Origin: Euglena gracilis
Taxonomy: Eukaryota; Euglenida; Euglenophyceae; Euglenales
DNA length: 64,000 bases
Direction: 5' to 3'
Assembly: GCA_039621445.1 (NCBI GenBank)
Contig: CP154955.1
Coordinates: forward strand, 6,680,010 to 6,744,009
The position numbers and the translations under genes are program-made. Positions 39,751 to 51,100 of this stretch are shown in pieces. The first letter of the stretch is position 1. Each line of letters starts with the position of its first letter. Under the pieces are notes generated by a model. That model did no database searches. It was given only the letters and a program-made list of their open reading frames with translations, and was not told the origin of the DNA.

Positions 39751-40405
39751 TGTCGACTGTCGGGGGGCGTCCGACAGTCAAAAATGGCAGGGCGGAAGCT
39801 TTTGAAAACACGGAATTTTTCATTCCGCGCAGAACGCGCGTTCTATAGGAAAAGCCTAATTGGAGGGTCTAAATTAACACAATTTGCTTCCGCAGACTTT
39901 TGTGGGTTTCTTTGTTGCATACACTTGAGAATTGAAGTCCTCAAGGATTATTTCATTGAAGAATTGTCATTTTTGAGAATTTCAAATTCAAAGGTCAGGT
40001 CCCACCTTTCCTCATTCACGGTGTGTCATCGTGCTTTTTGACCACCATTTCAGTGAACAAAACACCACCCTTACCCATTCTCAATATTTTGCATGCCGGA
40101 AGAAAGGAGGAGTGAAATGGCCGCATGGGGATCAAAGTTTGGAGAAACGTTTTCATTGGAGTGGAATTTTGATTTTGTACAAGATTTCCACGAAAAAGCT
40201 AATTCGATCCTACGCACCCCCCTCTGGTCGGGGGGTATACCAGTGGGTGAAACGGGGGGTGGCTTGAGCCCTCCACCACCCGGAAAAACACTGGGCCCTG
40301 GCCAGGAAACGGCAGCCCCAGGGGTGGGTGACGGGCAGGAGTCAGCCGGCCAGGGGGCTGGGGTTTTCGGTCCGACACCCGCAGGGGGGGCGCCCGGGGT
40401 AGACA
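39751..40405 (+). repeat. 3' LTR of outer element
   Basis: A 655-bp copy of 13575-14228. Duplication CCGG follows at 40406-40409. Confidence 0.95.
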
Positions 40406-40560
40406 CCGGCCAGCCGGCCAGCCGGCCAGCCGGCTAGCCGGCTAGCTGGACCAAGTGCATTTTCTTCAGCCGTCTGGACCAAGCCCACAAGGTCAGCCGT
40501 CCGTCCGGACCTTCGCTTTTTTCACCAGCCGTCCGTCCGTCCGTCCGTCCGCCTCCTTGG
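40406..40560. repeat. GCCGGC/CCGTCCG short tandem repeats at the insertion target
   Basis: Repeated GGCCAGCC and GGCTAGCC units then CCGTCCG units. Similar sequence lies left of the 5' LTR (13440-13574) and at 11900-12010, so the outer element inserted in a GCCGGC-rich repeat. Confidence 0.8.
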
Positions 40561-41408
40561 CCAGGCCCAAAATCTGACGACAGTGGGTATGCCACATCAC
40601 TTGTAAGGAGGGGTCTGCTCTTTCGAGTGCGCTAATGCGCAAGGCAGTCCGCAGGGTTTTCTCTGCGAGATTCAGCAATTCTGCGGTGAATGCAGGGTAT
40701 GGCACCGTTGGTGCTGCCTGGGGCGTCTCATGTGCCGCAGGGATTGCATAAGCAGATATACTACTGCTTCTGACTGTGCCGCGGGTTCCCGGACGGGATG
40801 AGCAGCAGGAGGGGGTGCCGTTGCCTGTACGGCATGTACAAGATGTGGTTGCCTACCCTGTACGGGTTGAGGTTGGGGTTGCTGGGTTTGACATACTGTG
40901 GTGTATACATGATGGGAGGTGAGGAACCAGGCATGGCGTAGTGCGCCTGCTCCATTGGAGGTGCCTGTCCCTGCCTCGCATACTGTTGCTGTTCCATTGG
41001 AACCTGGTGTACCTGCTGAGGTGGTGACTGTTCCATTTGGATCTTGATATGTCTGTTGAGATTGTGCCGTATATGCAGCTCCCATTGGCACAGGGGCCGC
41101 ATGAGCCGTAGGTGGCGGTTGCGCCTAAGAGGGGGGCGGCATTTGTGCCTGAGAGGGGCTGGCATATGTGAATGAGAGGGGTATGGCATTTGTGCCTGAA
41201 CCATTTGAGGGGGGGGGTGGCATTTGTGCCTGAGCCGCATAAGCGGATGGAGGGGGTTGGACTTCCGGGGGCCAGGGATGTGCCGCGGGGTGGGGGTTTC
41301 GGTGGGTGTCAGGGCACGGCGCAATTGCGTCTGAAAGCGGGTGTGGGCTGGGGGCAGAATTTGGAGCGCAGGGTTCCGAAAAACAATTCGTGTTGGCTCC
41401 TCTCCCAT
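40493..41408 (-). pseudogene. Proline/glutamine-rich gag-like fragment
   Basis: Overlapping minus-strand ORFs (41408-40761, 41091-40672, 40705-40493) in different frames, rich in Pro, Gln, Met, Tyr and His, with imperfect Met-Pro-Tyr/His-Lys-Cys repeats. One frame ends with a helical LLNLAEKTLRTALRI segment. Composition resembles the E4 and E3 gag-like regions. It lies immediately beyond the outer element's insertion site and may be what that element inserted into. Confidence 0.35.
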
Positions 41409-41620
41409 CCGGGGTCGGTGTCCCGGAGAAATAATTTCAGTGGCTATGGAAGGGAATGGTGGGTGTCTGGCCCGGAGGACGCGGGTAGCCCAAAAAGGGG
41501 GGGAAGAATGCGGACGGGAAGGGGGGGGCGCTCACGGGCCCCATGCCCAGGGCCTTTCATCCTGACCACCCGCCCGTTGGTACCGGTGCCACCCCAGGTC
41601 CCCACCCCGCCACCTGCGGG

Positions 41621-42000
41621 GGGTGGGGGGGGGGGGGGGGGGTGGGGAGGGGGGGGGGGGGGGGCGGGGGGGGCTGGGGCGCGCGGGGGGGCGGGGGAAG
41701 GGCGGGGGGGGGGAGGGGGGGGGGGGGGGGCATCGGGGGGGGAGGGGGGGGGGGGGGGGGGGGGGGGTAGGGGGGGTGGGAGGGGGGGGGAGGGGGGGGG
41801 GGCGCCTGAGGGGGGTGCCTGTTGTGCTTTTTGTTTGGTGTTTTGTTTTATTGGTTGGAGGGAGGTGGGGGTTGGTTTGTGCAGGGCATTTGAGGGAGGG
41901 GGGTGGTCGCATATGTGCGCTCCCATTACCATATGACATTCTGGGGGGGGAGGTGGAAGGGGGGTGTGGGTGGGGGGGAAGAGGGGGGGGGGGGGTAAGG
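41621..42000. repeat. Extreme G-tract region (plus strand)
   Basis: 41621-41812 is almost pure G in runs of 3-19 broken by single A, T or C; a second G-rich patch lies at 41940-41997. It could form many G-quadruplexes on the plus strand. The poly-Pro (minus) and poly-Gly (plus) ORFs across it are by-products. Confidence 0.9.
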
Positions 42001-42182
42001 GAGTAACCGCATAGCCCCTGCCGCCGCAGGCGGATGCCCGCGCCCTTCTTGCATTGGTCCGGGGACAAAAACAACAAAGAAAAAGTAGCTTTATGAGCTG
42101 TAGAAGAAGAAAAAACAAATGAATTGGGGTTGGGAGAAAACACAGAGAGGGGATGAAAAGGCCTCTAGGCCGATTTCAAAAA

Positions 42183-42985
42183 TTATTCACGGAAAATGTC
42201 TGTGTTATTTCTTTTGTTCCACAGCTTCCAGTCCTGTTGGACATAACCAATAAAACTGGAGGCTGGTTCCCAGGTGTCCCCTTCTGGCCCATAGCCTTTC
42301 CAGCTGACGTTCCAGTAATGGACTCCCCGATCAAATTTGTGATCGAGATTTTTGTCTACGACAAAATCATCCGTTTCTGGTAATTTTGAACGGGGCTTGA
42401 AATAAAGGCACGGTAGTGCTTTGCCATTAAGTGGGGAAAGGTATGGCTTGAAGTCAACCATGTGAACATCCTCGATCCCGTTGGGCAGTGCCACCCTATA
42501 GCGGCCACTGTTACCAACGCGTTCGAGAATTTCACAGGGTCTGAGAGCCAGAGGGGGTCTAGCTTGGAAGCTTGCATACGGATTAAGCTATTCCGAAACC
42601 ATACGCGATCACCAGCACTATAGCCAGGTGATTGAATTCTTGTAAAAAAATTTTCTCTTTTGAGAATGTATATGAGTAATACGCTTCTGAACGACTGTAC
42701 TTCTGAGAACCATGTCTCACAGGTTACGCTACTTCGAGCTGGTCTCTCTAATGGTATATCACCAATCGCTGGCGGGTTTCGCCCAAAAACAATTTTATAT
42801 GGGGAGTGTGGTAAAACTAAACCCGGTAGGGTGTTTTTATAAAAGAGGGACCATGGCAAAACCTGGACCCAGGCCTGGCGCGAGTCAGCCAGTGAAAGGC
42901 GGAGCATATTTTCAACTGCCTTCACTGCTGCCTCGGCGCGGCCATTGCCCTTCGGGCGCCCCCCTGTTTTCCTTTGGTTTTCCAT
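42183..42985 (-). pseudogene. pol: E3 integrase C-terminal part and chromodomain
   Basis: ORFs 43051-42356 and 42494-42183 in two frames. The first has NGRAEAAVKAVENMLRL (integrase core end, with the catalytic Glu in GRAEA), WVQVLPWSLFYKN and YSAGDRVWFRNS (C-terminal domain). The second has a chromodomain-like end: VVDKNLDHKFDRG, WNVSWKGYGPEGDTWEPASSF. This identifies E3 as a chromodomain Ty3/gypsy element distinct from the inner/outer family. Confidence 0.8.
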
Positions 42986-43073
42986 GTAAAAAAACACACA
43001 CACCCAAATAGCACCACACCCGGCCCCAGTTCGGGTGCCCAAATAACACACCGGGGGTGTGTGTTTTTTTTGG
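42985..43073. repeat. Fold-back module left of inverted integrase piece
   Basis: The ends AAAAAAACACACACACCC and GGGGGTGTGTGTTTTTTTT are inverted repeats; between them CCCAAATA occurs twice. A related module lies at 43291-43425. Confidence 0.75.
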
Positions 43074-43076
43074 GGG

Positions 43077-43263
43077 GGTTAGCCATTCCATGCCAAAAGG
43101 CGGTGTTGACCGCGCAAATTTTAGCGCATACATTTATGGAGAAGTGTATCTGCCTAATGGGCTTACCGAAGGAGATTGTCAGTGAACAAGATCATTTGAT
43201 CTCATCCCGCTTCTTCACAACCCTATGTGGTACTGGGAATCGAACAGCATTTTTACATTATAT
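43077..43263 (+). pseudogene. pol: E3 integrase core middle part, inverted relative to its gene
   Basis: On the plus strand this reads AIPCQKAVLTAQILAHTF, then GLPKEIVSEQDHLISSRFF and TLCGTGNRTAFLHY, the middle of a retroviral integrase core (the segment containing the second catalytic acid; here SEQD where SDQD is usual). The rest of the E3 integrase, on both sides, is on the minus strand. The missing part of the minus-strand integrase corresponds to this piece, so about 187 bp have been inverted in place. Confidence 0.7.
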
Positions 43264-43290
43264 ATCCCCCCTCGGGTTTTCCGCAGAGTG

Positions 43291-43425
43291 ACCGAATAGT
43301 AGCCCCGGGGGGCTCTTCTAATTGGGGGGGGTTTAGTACAACCCCCCCAACAAAACACCCCCCCCCCAAATAACCCCCCCCCCCCCTCGGGGGCCGATTT
43401 CGAGCGCCCAAATAACACCCCCACT
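43291..43425. repeat. Fold-back module right of inverted integrase piece
   Basis: Contains TTGGGGGGG...CCCCCCCAA inverted arms near 43323-43360, AGCCCCGGGGGGCT, and two CCCAAATAAC copies with GGGGGCCGATTTCGAGCG between them, resembling the left module. Confidence 0.7.
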
Positions 43426-44022
43426 CAATCGACAGACGACAACAAAAACATACTCGTAAATTTTGCCCTCTGATCCTTTGCAGGGTTCTTGTTCAAGAAC
43501 ATCAATGCAGAGGGACGTAAAAATGTCAGGGGGTACGGGGAAAATAATCAAGCGTACCAGGGGGGGTACCTCTGCGCGGTTTCACCGCTTGACAAATTTG
43601 GCACCGTTGCGAAATTTGCAAGCAGCGCGAATGCAATTCTTTTCTTTCAGGGTTGTACAGTACCTGCGACCCACCAAAGAAAGAAGTTTGGGGGCCCCAG
43701 GGTGACCTTGGTTGTGATAACACAAAAGTACTTCATCAACCAAGTCACGGGGTATACAATATTTATATCCCGCATCATCGCGGTAAACCAACCTTAAAGG
43801 GGAGAGGGTATAATTATTTACAACCTCGCCATTGCGCAGTCTGTGCACTATCGTGCTATATACAGGGTCATGGGAATAATCCCATTCGATAAAGAAGAGG
43901 GGGGAAGGAGATTCAGATCGCGTAATGCGACGGGGACCAGGTGTGCGGCCTCGTAGCCTTCTCCCCCGTATAGGAGAGACTGGCAACGAACGAAAAATCG
44001 ATGAAACGGGAAAAGAATCCAA
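43426..44022 (-). pseudogene. pol: E3 integrase zinc module and start of core
   Basis: ORF 44022-43582 has the zinc-binding HHCC region (CYHNQGHPGAPKLLSLVGRRYC). The next frames give CQICQAVKPRRGTPPG and FTSLCIDVLEQEP (first catalytic Asp) ending VFVVVCRLSGG at 43430, where the fold-back module begins. Confidence 0.75.
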
Positions 44023-44553
44023 TATGTCGTCGGCTGCGTCATATCGACGTGCATATTCATCAGCCTCTTGGCTGCAATGAAAAGTGGCATCACCTTCATC
44101 CGGGTTACCGGGGTAATGCCAGGGTTCTCGACTAAGCGGGTTGCTACTTTTTGCGTGTGGCCGGGAGTATATACAACCACTAGGTTGAACTGGGTCAAAA
44201 ATTCATGCCATCGGCATCTTCGGCGTACCGCTGACATAGCTTTGTTCAGATCCTCGGTATACCAGTGTTGAAGACTCTCATGGTCAGTCAACACTAGTAT
44301 TTTACCAAGGAACTGGCGACACAACTACGGAATTTTTGCAAAATAAGTACGATTGCGTACGTTTCCTTCTCACGGATACTCCATTTGACTTGGCCTTTGC
44401 CATCTTCACCTTGTAGCTTTCTACTGAAAAATGCTACAGGGCGTAATTCGTTAGCCGCGTTATGCTGGCTCAGAACACCGCCTACAGCATAATCGCTGCT
44501 ATCCACTTCTGGCACATAAGGCTTGTAGGGATCCGCGATGTCGAGTACGACAT
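43848..44553 (-). pseudogene. pol: E3 RNase H domain
   Basis: The first part (44515-44294) has EVDSSDYAVGG (catalytic Asp), FFSRKLQGEDGKGQ and REKETYAIV (catalytic Glu). A frame break near 44315 leads to LVLTDHESLQHW (Asp) and VVYTPGHTQKVATRL. The last acid of the usual AD-x-LSR motif is absent (VATRL). A TAA separates this from the RT thumb in the same frame. Confidence 0.8.
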
Positions 44554-44554
44554 T

Positions 44555-45995
44555 TTAAAGCATTAGCTTTTTAATGCTCTCTAGAGCTTCACGCATATCA
44601 GCGTCCCATTTGATTTTTGAATTTTCGGGTGCGCGATTTTTGAGCTGCCTCGTTAGAGGTACCGCGATTTTCGCCAAGTCTTTCATGTAAATCGCGTAGT
44701 ATTGGGCTAATCCCAAAAATCCTTTCAAATGGGTGATGGTGTTGATGACCTCAGGTGTCCATTTCTTAATGGCCTCTAGTTTGCTAGGCGCCGCTCGGCG
44801 TTGGCCATTATTAAGAATGTGACCGCAAAACTTTATCGTTTCTCCGAAACAAGTGCATTTTGGCACCTTTGACAAAAAATCTATGCTTGAGAAATGCGGC
44901 TAATACCGCGCGAACATGACGATAGTGAATATCGAGAATATTCTCGTGTGTATTCGCTGAAGGAGGTGGGGTACCAACCAAAACATCATCAATGTATACC
45001 AGCGCAAACGGTAGATCCCGTAAGACCCATTGGATCATGCGCTGAAACATTGCTGGTCCATTCTTAACACCCATTGGTAAAACCGTCCATTGGAAAACAC
45101 CTCTGGATGTTACAAAAGCCGTATAGGCTTGCGAATCGGGATCCAGATGCATTTGGTGGAAACCGTCCTCCAGGTCGAAAATTGACCACAAGCGGTTATC
45201 CGCATGTTTTGGAATGAGGTCCTCAATTCGAGGTAACAGGAATGGGTCATCCTTGGCTTGCGAATTTAAGTACGGATACTCCAGTACCAGCCACCACTTT
45301 TTCTGACCTGATGGGTCTGGGGGCTTAGGAACCACAAAAGCTTGGGATGTCCATTCACTCTTGGAAGGGATGATCCACTTCCGCTCTATGAGCTTTTCAA
45401 TCATTTCATTGAGAGCTATCTGTCTTTCTCCTGAACAACGGAAAAAATTCCGATGCATTGGCTTTGCGCCTTCTTTAAGCTCAATTTTACAAACTGCAAA
45501 AGGTCCGCGAATAGCGGGATCTATATCGCAAGCGTCAACAGGAGTCTCCAAAACTCCCGAAAATTCGCGACTGAGGCGCGTACAAAATTCTGCTGATTTG
45601 GGGTGCTGTCCTGCACTTTCAATGACAGCGGAAACCTGTTTATGGGGGGCAGAACGGTAATGCCTATAGGCATGTTGCTCAAAAGCCGTATCGGCTCCCA
45701 CATGGTCGGTATGATCCAACACACTAACATTCAGGGGTGAGGACTGAGAGACATTGAAAGCATCAAAGAAACAAACACAGAAAATGATTTCTTGGAAAGG
45801 TGGTACTACCACTCCACGGAAATCATCGAATAGAGGTACATCGTTTGGTAGATCCCACCAATAAAAAGCGACATAAGTCAAATTTTGAAACCATTCCGCT
45901 TCGGGATTCACAGGAACCAGTAATGAGCCTCGCGCTTGATCCTGAAAAATATTATTTAGAACAAGCGGGATAAGTTCTAGGGGAGGTGCATTCAT
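44555..45995 (-). pseudogene. pol: E3 reverse transcriptase
   Basis: ORF 45995-44811 (394 codons): after a 170-residue N-terminal region, RT blocks SQAFVVPKPP, WSIFDLEDGFHQMHL (first Asp), FQWTVLPMGVKNGPAMFQ and YIDDVLVG (334-337). A frame break near 44860 leads to ORF 44875-44555 with CGHILNNGQRRAAPSKL and LKGFLGLAQYYAIYMKD (thumb and connection). The Ty3/gypsy type is clear; it is distinct from the inner/outer RT. The protease is not recognised upstream. Confidence 0.88.
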
Positions 45996-48185
45996 AGGAT
46001 AGTGTCTCCCGAAAACTTATCAAAAGTGTTAGAATGTTGCGACCAATGTCGCGGTAGTCGCGAATGCGCGTTAGAAGAGAATGCATCAATTTCTAAGGTC
46101 AAATCAAAAGAATGCGCCATATCGGCGATTTTTTAAAACCAATGTTTCAAAATTCGATATTGACCAAACTGAAAAGCATTCCAGGTGTCCTTGGTGTACT
46201 TGGAGATCTGCTCAACATCCTGAAGGGGGGGAACACGCTGTAACAGAACAACGGAATTGTGAATCATCCACACACATGTCCATAGGACTCGATCCAGGCG
46301 GGGCATGGGTGGGTTGGGCATATACCCAGTCATCGGTAACGCGCATGGGGAGCGCGAAGCGCAAATCCGAAGAGGGAGGCTATGCCTTTGCACTGTAGTG
46401 CTTGATTCACATTCGCGAATTGCAAAAAACTGCCAAGTGTATTTGTGAGCTGTGAAAAACTACCAAGTGTACTGTTGGGTGTATCACCCACTGTACCAAG
46501 GCTATGTACCGTTTGGTTATCTATTAAATCCGTACCAGTTGTACCAGTACCAAGTGCATAGGTACCACTACCAAGTGTAAAGATTCCCGGTTGCGGGATC
46601 CAATCGGATTTGTTTGGAAGTTTCAACAAGACATCCACAATCAAAATCATGGTAAGCGGAGATTCTCCGACAGTGAGCACATTGGTAGGAGGGTTGGTGC
46701 TTGTGGTGCGCGTTTGTGTGGGTGTCAGTGCATAAGTTGGTGTCGGTTAGGGTAGCTGCTGGGGGGTGTACAGAGGTGTCTGGAGGCGACACACCTGGTG
46801 GAAAACGAAAAAGTTGTGCAGCTGGGCGGCTAGTCGACACCGAAATTTCTTCAGTGTACGTCCAAAGCTTTCCCTTTTCCCCTTTTTGGAACTTTCTGTA
46901 AAAGCCTTTCGTTTTCGCCTTGGTGCGCAGCCTACTTATGGTAGGGAAAAGTCTTTGGAGTAACGAAAAGTGGTTTTCCCCTTTTCTTCCCAATTCCCCA
47001 AGAAGCAAAGCACAAAGCAAAGATTCAGAAGTTTTCTTCTGAGATCAAAGTTGATTGTTATGAGGGTTTTTCCCTCTGCCAAAACCAATGGTGAAACTTG
47101 GAGATTGTGAGAGTAGAATACCACCTGTGAGGAAAAGAGATCATGCGAGCACGTGTGATACGTGTCGCTAATTCCCATAGGATCTGCCACGATCGTAAGG
47201 CTGTGTTCATCACAGCCGTCAGATTGTGACGGATCCAGACTCTGCAGGTTTCCTAGAGAGCTGGGATCGTGCCTGGTACACATCCCCCTCCCAGGGCTAT
47301 GCCCGATTTCCTTCTTGGACCAAGTCATCCCAGGTCCTGTCCGGATTTCGGACACAGTCCTGATCGGGTTCTGCTTTCAAGAACACGGACATCTTTTCTC
47401 CACAGGGGCGCAACCCAAAAACCCGAAAACGCGCAAAAGGTTACCGCTTATCGCGGTTACCTATTAGCCGTTTCGGCTTAGGGGTGCGAAAAAGCCCACT
47501 GTGGGAAACGGGGCTTGGCAGGTTTCCTGACAAAGTGTCCCATCCACCCACTTTGGGTGTGCCAAAGGCACGCGGGGTTGGTCAAGCGATTCGCTGAAAA
47601 CCCGAGGGGAGAGGTGTGGAAGGGGGGGGGGCAGGCTCCTATCCTGGTCATACCCGGATAGGGCTCCTAGGCGGTCATATCCGCACTAGGAAACAAAAGC
47701 CTACTTACAAAACCGACTGCCGGCGACAGCTTTGCGGGGGTGGGGGGAAAGTAGGGAGGAGAGGGGGCTGGCTTAGGCCAGAACAGAATTTTTGCTGTCT
47801 GGCAGCCTTAAGGGGCCTTAGGGCCGAAAAGTGACAAGTTGGCCTATTATTACGGCGTGCGCGCTGTGTGCTGTGTGTCACTTAGCGGCTTGCCAGGTTT
47901 CCCGGCTGCCAAGGTCTTCACAGCAGTAGCTCCTTCACGACGAAATAAGAGGCGATTACCTCTTGCAGACGGTTTCCGCGTGGCCAGTGGCAGAGGGGTG
48001 GGTGGTGGCGGGGGGGGGGGGGCTCTTGGATGCTTCCATCCAGAGCGTAGAGTTACACAGACCCAGGTTCATCCCAGGGCTGTTTAGCGATTTCCGCTAC
48101 CAGTGTATATATATGTATAGTATATGGATGTCCAGGCTCCATGAAGGCACTTACCTTACATGAGCCTGGTAATGCCGTTTCGGCA
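45996..48185 (-). other. E3 pol-to-gag interval, no clear gene
   Basis: The minus-strand ORF 47020-46568 contains a possible zinc motif CAHCRRISAYHDFDCGC near its end. 46393-46680 has a Thr/Gly/Leu-rich repeat from a short TACCAAGTG-type minisatellite (about 46430-46580). I see no protease DTG/DSG motif. 47400-48180 is dense in short perfect hairpins, for example AGCCG-TTT-CGGCT at 47468 and AATGCCG-TTT-CGGCATT at about 48171. Confidence 0.45.
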
Positions 48186-51100
48186 TTACATCCGTTCCAG
48201 CCGCCAATAATCATGGCGGGAGTCCAAGGGATCTTCCACAAGGACCATCTGGAATTGTGGTGGTGGTGGCCTATCTACGAGCCAGGTTTCTGGCGATTCG
48301 TATTCGAAATCAGGTGCCACCCAGTCCCGAACCCATCCTTCGGGGACTGTGTGCTTGGTTGCACTCGCTCTTTCCGCGAGGAACCATTGCAATTTCTCCC
48401 AGAATTTCCTGGGCAGAGTGGCTGGCCAGATGAAGTGATTCATCCGTGGGTGATTGGCTGACACCTGCGGGGCATTCCCCGGGTGGAAGTCAATTGGCAT
48501 GTGATACGCACATTCGGCGCGGACTGTATGGGGTCGTAATACGGCCCCAAGCCAGTCTTTCCAGGTCATCCGTGTTCTTCGGGTGGCCATTGTGGCAGGC
48601 ACCAGCGACCGTTTCGGTCCTGGGTTGTGAACAGGCGGAAAAATATCTTTTCCCTGTCCGCTGTCTCCCAGAGGTAAGGTAATCTTACCCCTGCTTCCTC
48701 AGCAGCGAGGCGTATCGCCCCACTGTCGATCTGCCACCCACGGGCCATTCCCGTGTGGCGGTAGTCGTCGAGCTTGAGGTTGGAGTACTTGAAAAAATCC
48801 TTGTACTTTTTGTGCAAGGTGGAGTATTCCTCCAGTGGCTTCTGGGCACTTGGCACGATTGTGCGAACTGCGCCTTCCGCAGTTTGCCAGAAGGTACCTC
48901 GAAGGCAATTGACGCAGAGTATCGGTACATTCGTACCGTCTCGCTCGGTGTAGCTAAAATTGTGCTTGTGGGTCCAACTGTCCACGCACTTGGCGCATAC
49001 CAAGGCGGCACAGTTGGGGATGTATACATCCTTGTGGAACGATTTCCGATCCACAGGGTTGCACACATGGACGAGGGGTAATCCCAGGTCAGGTGCACTG
49101 TTATACATCTTGTGGCATACAGTGCAAAGCCACACAAAACGGTTTTCCGTTGTTTTGTCGATGAGGAATTCCTCACCGAAGTATTGGGCCAAAACACGGG
49201 GGGATCTGGAATTGTAATAATTCCAGGTCACGTTCTGATCAAAGGACCATTTTCGGCCCTGACAGAACAGTGGCTCAATCCACCGGTTGAGGCATTGCTG
49301 TGTCCTCAGTTTGTGGTCAATCATCATGTACCTGTTTTTCAGGTCATGAATCTCAGGATCATCCTGATTGACCGCGTTCCAGTCGATGATAACTTCGTCT
49401 TCCGAAGGTGTCTCGGCTGTTGAGGCGCGGGATTTTCCCTGCCCCTTTGACGCAGGTTTCGGCTGTGAGGTTTTCCCATAGCCGGATGATGTGACGTGCG
49501 TGAATCCTTGTCCCGAGGTTAATCCTCGAGAGGAGGATGCAGCACTCTGGCCGCCAGCACCACCACCGCCGTTCGGTGGGGGCTGATCACCAGATCTCGG
49601 TGCGGGCTTACAAGGTGCGGCGCCCGGCTTTGATTTTGCCGGGGCCTTCGGACTTCCGGTTTCCGGAGCATCCGAGGGCCGCCGATCGGCGTCGCGCTTG
49701 CTTGCCCAGGTGCGTGGTGACGCTTGGGACGGGGGTCTTCTCCCCGACACCGAGCGTCGTTGACCTTCAGCAGGGGTTTCCCGGGCTGAGGGTCGTCCTA
49801 CGCGTTTCCCTCGCGGCTTCCGTGGGTTTCCCAGGGGCAGCCGTGGGGGATGGTGTGGGTGTAGGCTCGGCCGGCACACTTCGTACTGGTTGAGCCTGTG
49901 GTGGGGGCATGGACGTCCGCTTGCCCTGCTTTTCAGGCGCCGGTGTCTGTGTGCCCGGATGCTTTGGTGCAGTGGCTATGGCTGTGCGCTGAGGTGCGGG
50001 TTCATCCCGTGCCTCGGCTGGCGCTACCTGGTGCTGATACAGGTTCATCCTGTACCGGCACGGTTGTTGTTGTCTCCACTGCCATTGTTGTGTTCGCTTT
50101 CCGTCCGTGTCGCTTCCGACACCGGCGGTGGCGCCGCCGCTGGGGGAGGTTCATCCTCCACCATGGCTGTTGTGTCATGTGTGTCTTCTGTCGGCTGGGC
50201 AGCTTCCGCCGCAGCCGTGGAAGAACTGGCCGCAGTGCCACGTGGAGTGACAACTGCGATCAGTGACCGCAAACCACCGAGTACGCGTCCGCCCAGCGAG
50301 GTGCGCCGTTCCTCACCTGAAGTGGGCTCCTCCTGGCTCCTCTGTTAACGGGGTTTCCCCGGGAACAGGGAGCTTGAGGCGTAATGCCTCAGGCGTGTGG
50401 GGCACCGTCTCCGGCGGGTTTTCCCGCGGAGGGGTCGGTCTGCCCGTCGTACCCAGTGAGGCTGGCTACAGTGGGACAGGCGTCATTTCACCTGTCGGCG
50501 ATCCTGGGCGCTGGGCAGTTTCTGCCACAGTGTCCAGCATCACGACCGATGGGCTACGGGTTTCCCGTGCCGGGGGTTCCACTGGCTGAGGTTCATCCTC
50601 GGCCATAGGGACCGTTTCTTCCTCCTCCTCCGCTTCCGGAGGGTAGTCCTCTGTGTGGAGTTGTGCTGCAGTGCGCGGGTCCTTTCCGCTTCTGTAGCAC
50701 CCTTGTGCGTCGGACAGGCGGTAAAAGCTTATACTTTCACTCCTGTCAGAGTTGGGGTATGGAGGCGGCCACGACGCTCTCACCCAGCTTCCGGGTGGAG
50801 GTTGCGGCTCGTCCTCGTTGATCAGGCAGAGGTCTTCCCAGGACATGTTCCCAAACAGTCAGCATGCGTCTGACCGTTTCGGTCGGTAAAGATGCCGAAT
50901 TTATGGCAGGGGTATCCCAACCAGAACCACAGCTCCCAGAAACCGGACATCCGGTTCAGGACAACTTCATCCGAATGAGGGTATCCCTCAAACGCATGAA
51001 GTTCGGAACTGTAGAAAAATCTTTTGCAGTGATCGTACATACGATTCTGCACCACTTCGAGCACCGCATCCGGTGGTCGGTGGATCACGTTGCTTGTATG

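Larger units (their letters stand above)
13571..40409 (+). mobile_element. Outer Ty3/gypsy chromodomain LTR retrotransposon with methyltransferase domains
   Basis: LTRs at 13575-14228 and 39751-40405 begin TGTCGAC and end TAGACA and are flanked by the 4-bp duplication CCGG (13571-13574, 40406-40409). A primer-binding site follows the 5' LTR and a purine tract (AAGGGAGGGGG, 39740-39750) precedes the 3' LTR. The element is interrupted twice: by the inner element (14884-27734 plus duplicated CCAG) and by a short element (31564-33219). Without these it would be about 12.3 kb. Internal order: coiled-coil gag, gag tail, TAG, C5-methyltransferase-like, NPPW domain, protease, RT, RNase H, integrase, chromodomain. 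I count roughly 15 differences between the LTRs by eye, about 2%. Only the RNase H end-integrase-chromodomain segment remains in one long frame. Confidence 0.93.

Noticed and set aside
41444-42143. Poly-proline or poly-glycine proteins
   Set aside because: Translations of the G tract; no homologous segment in related elements.
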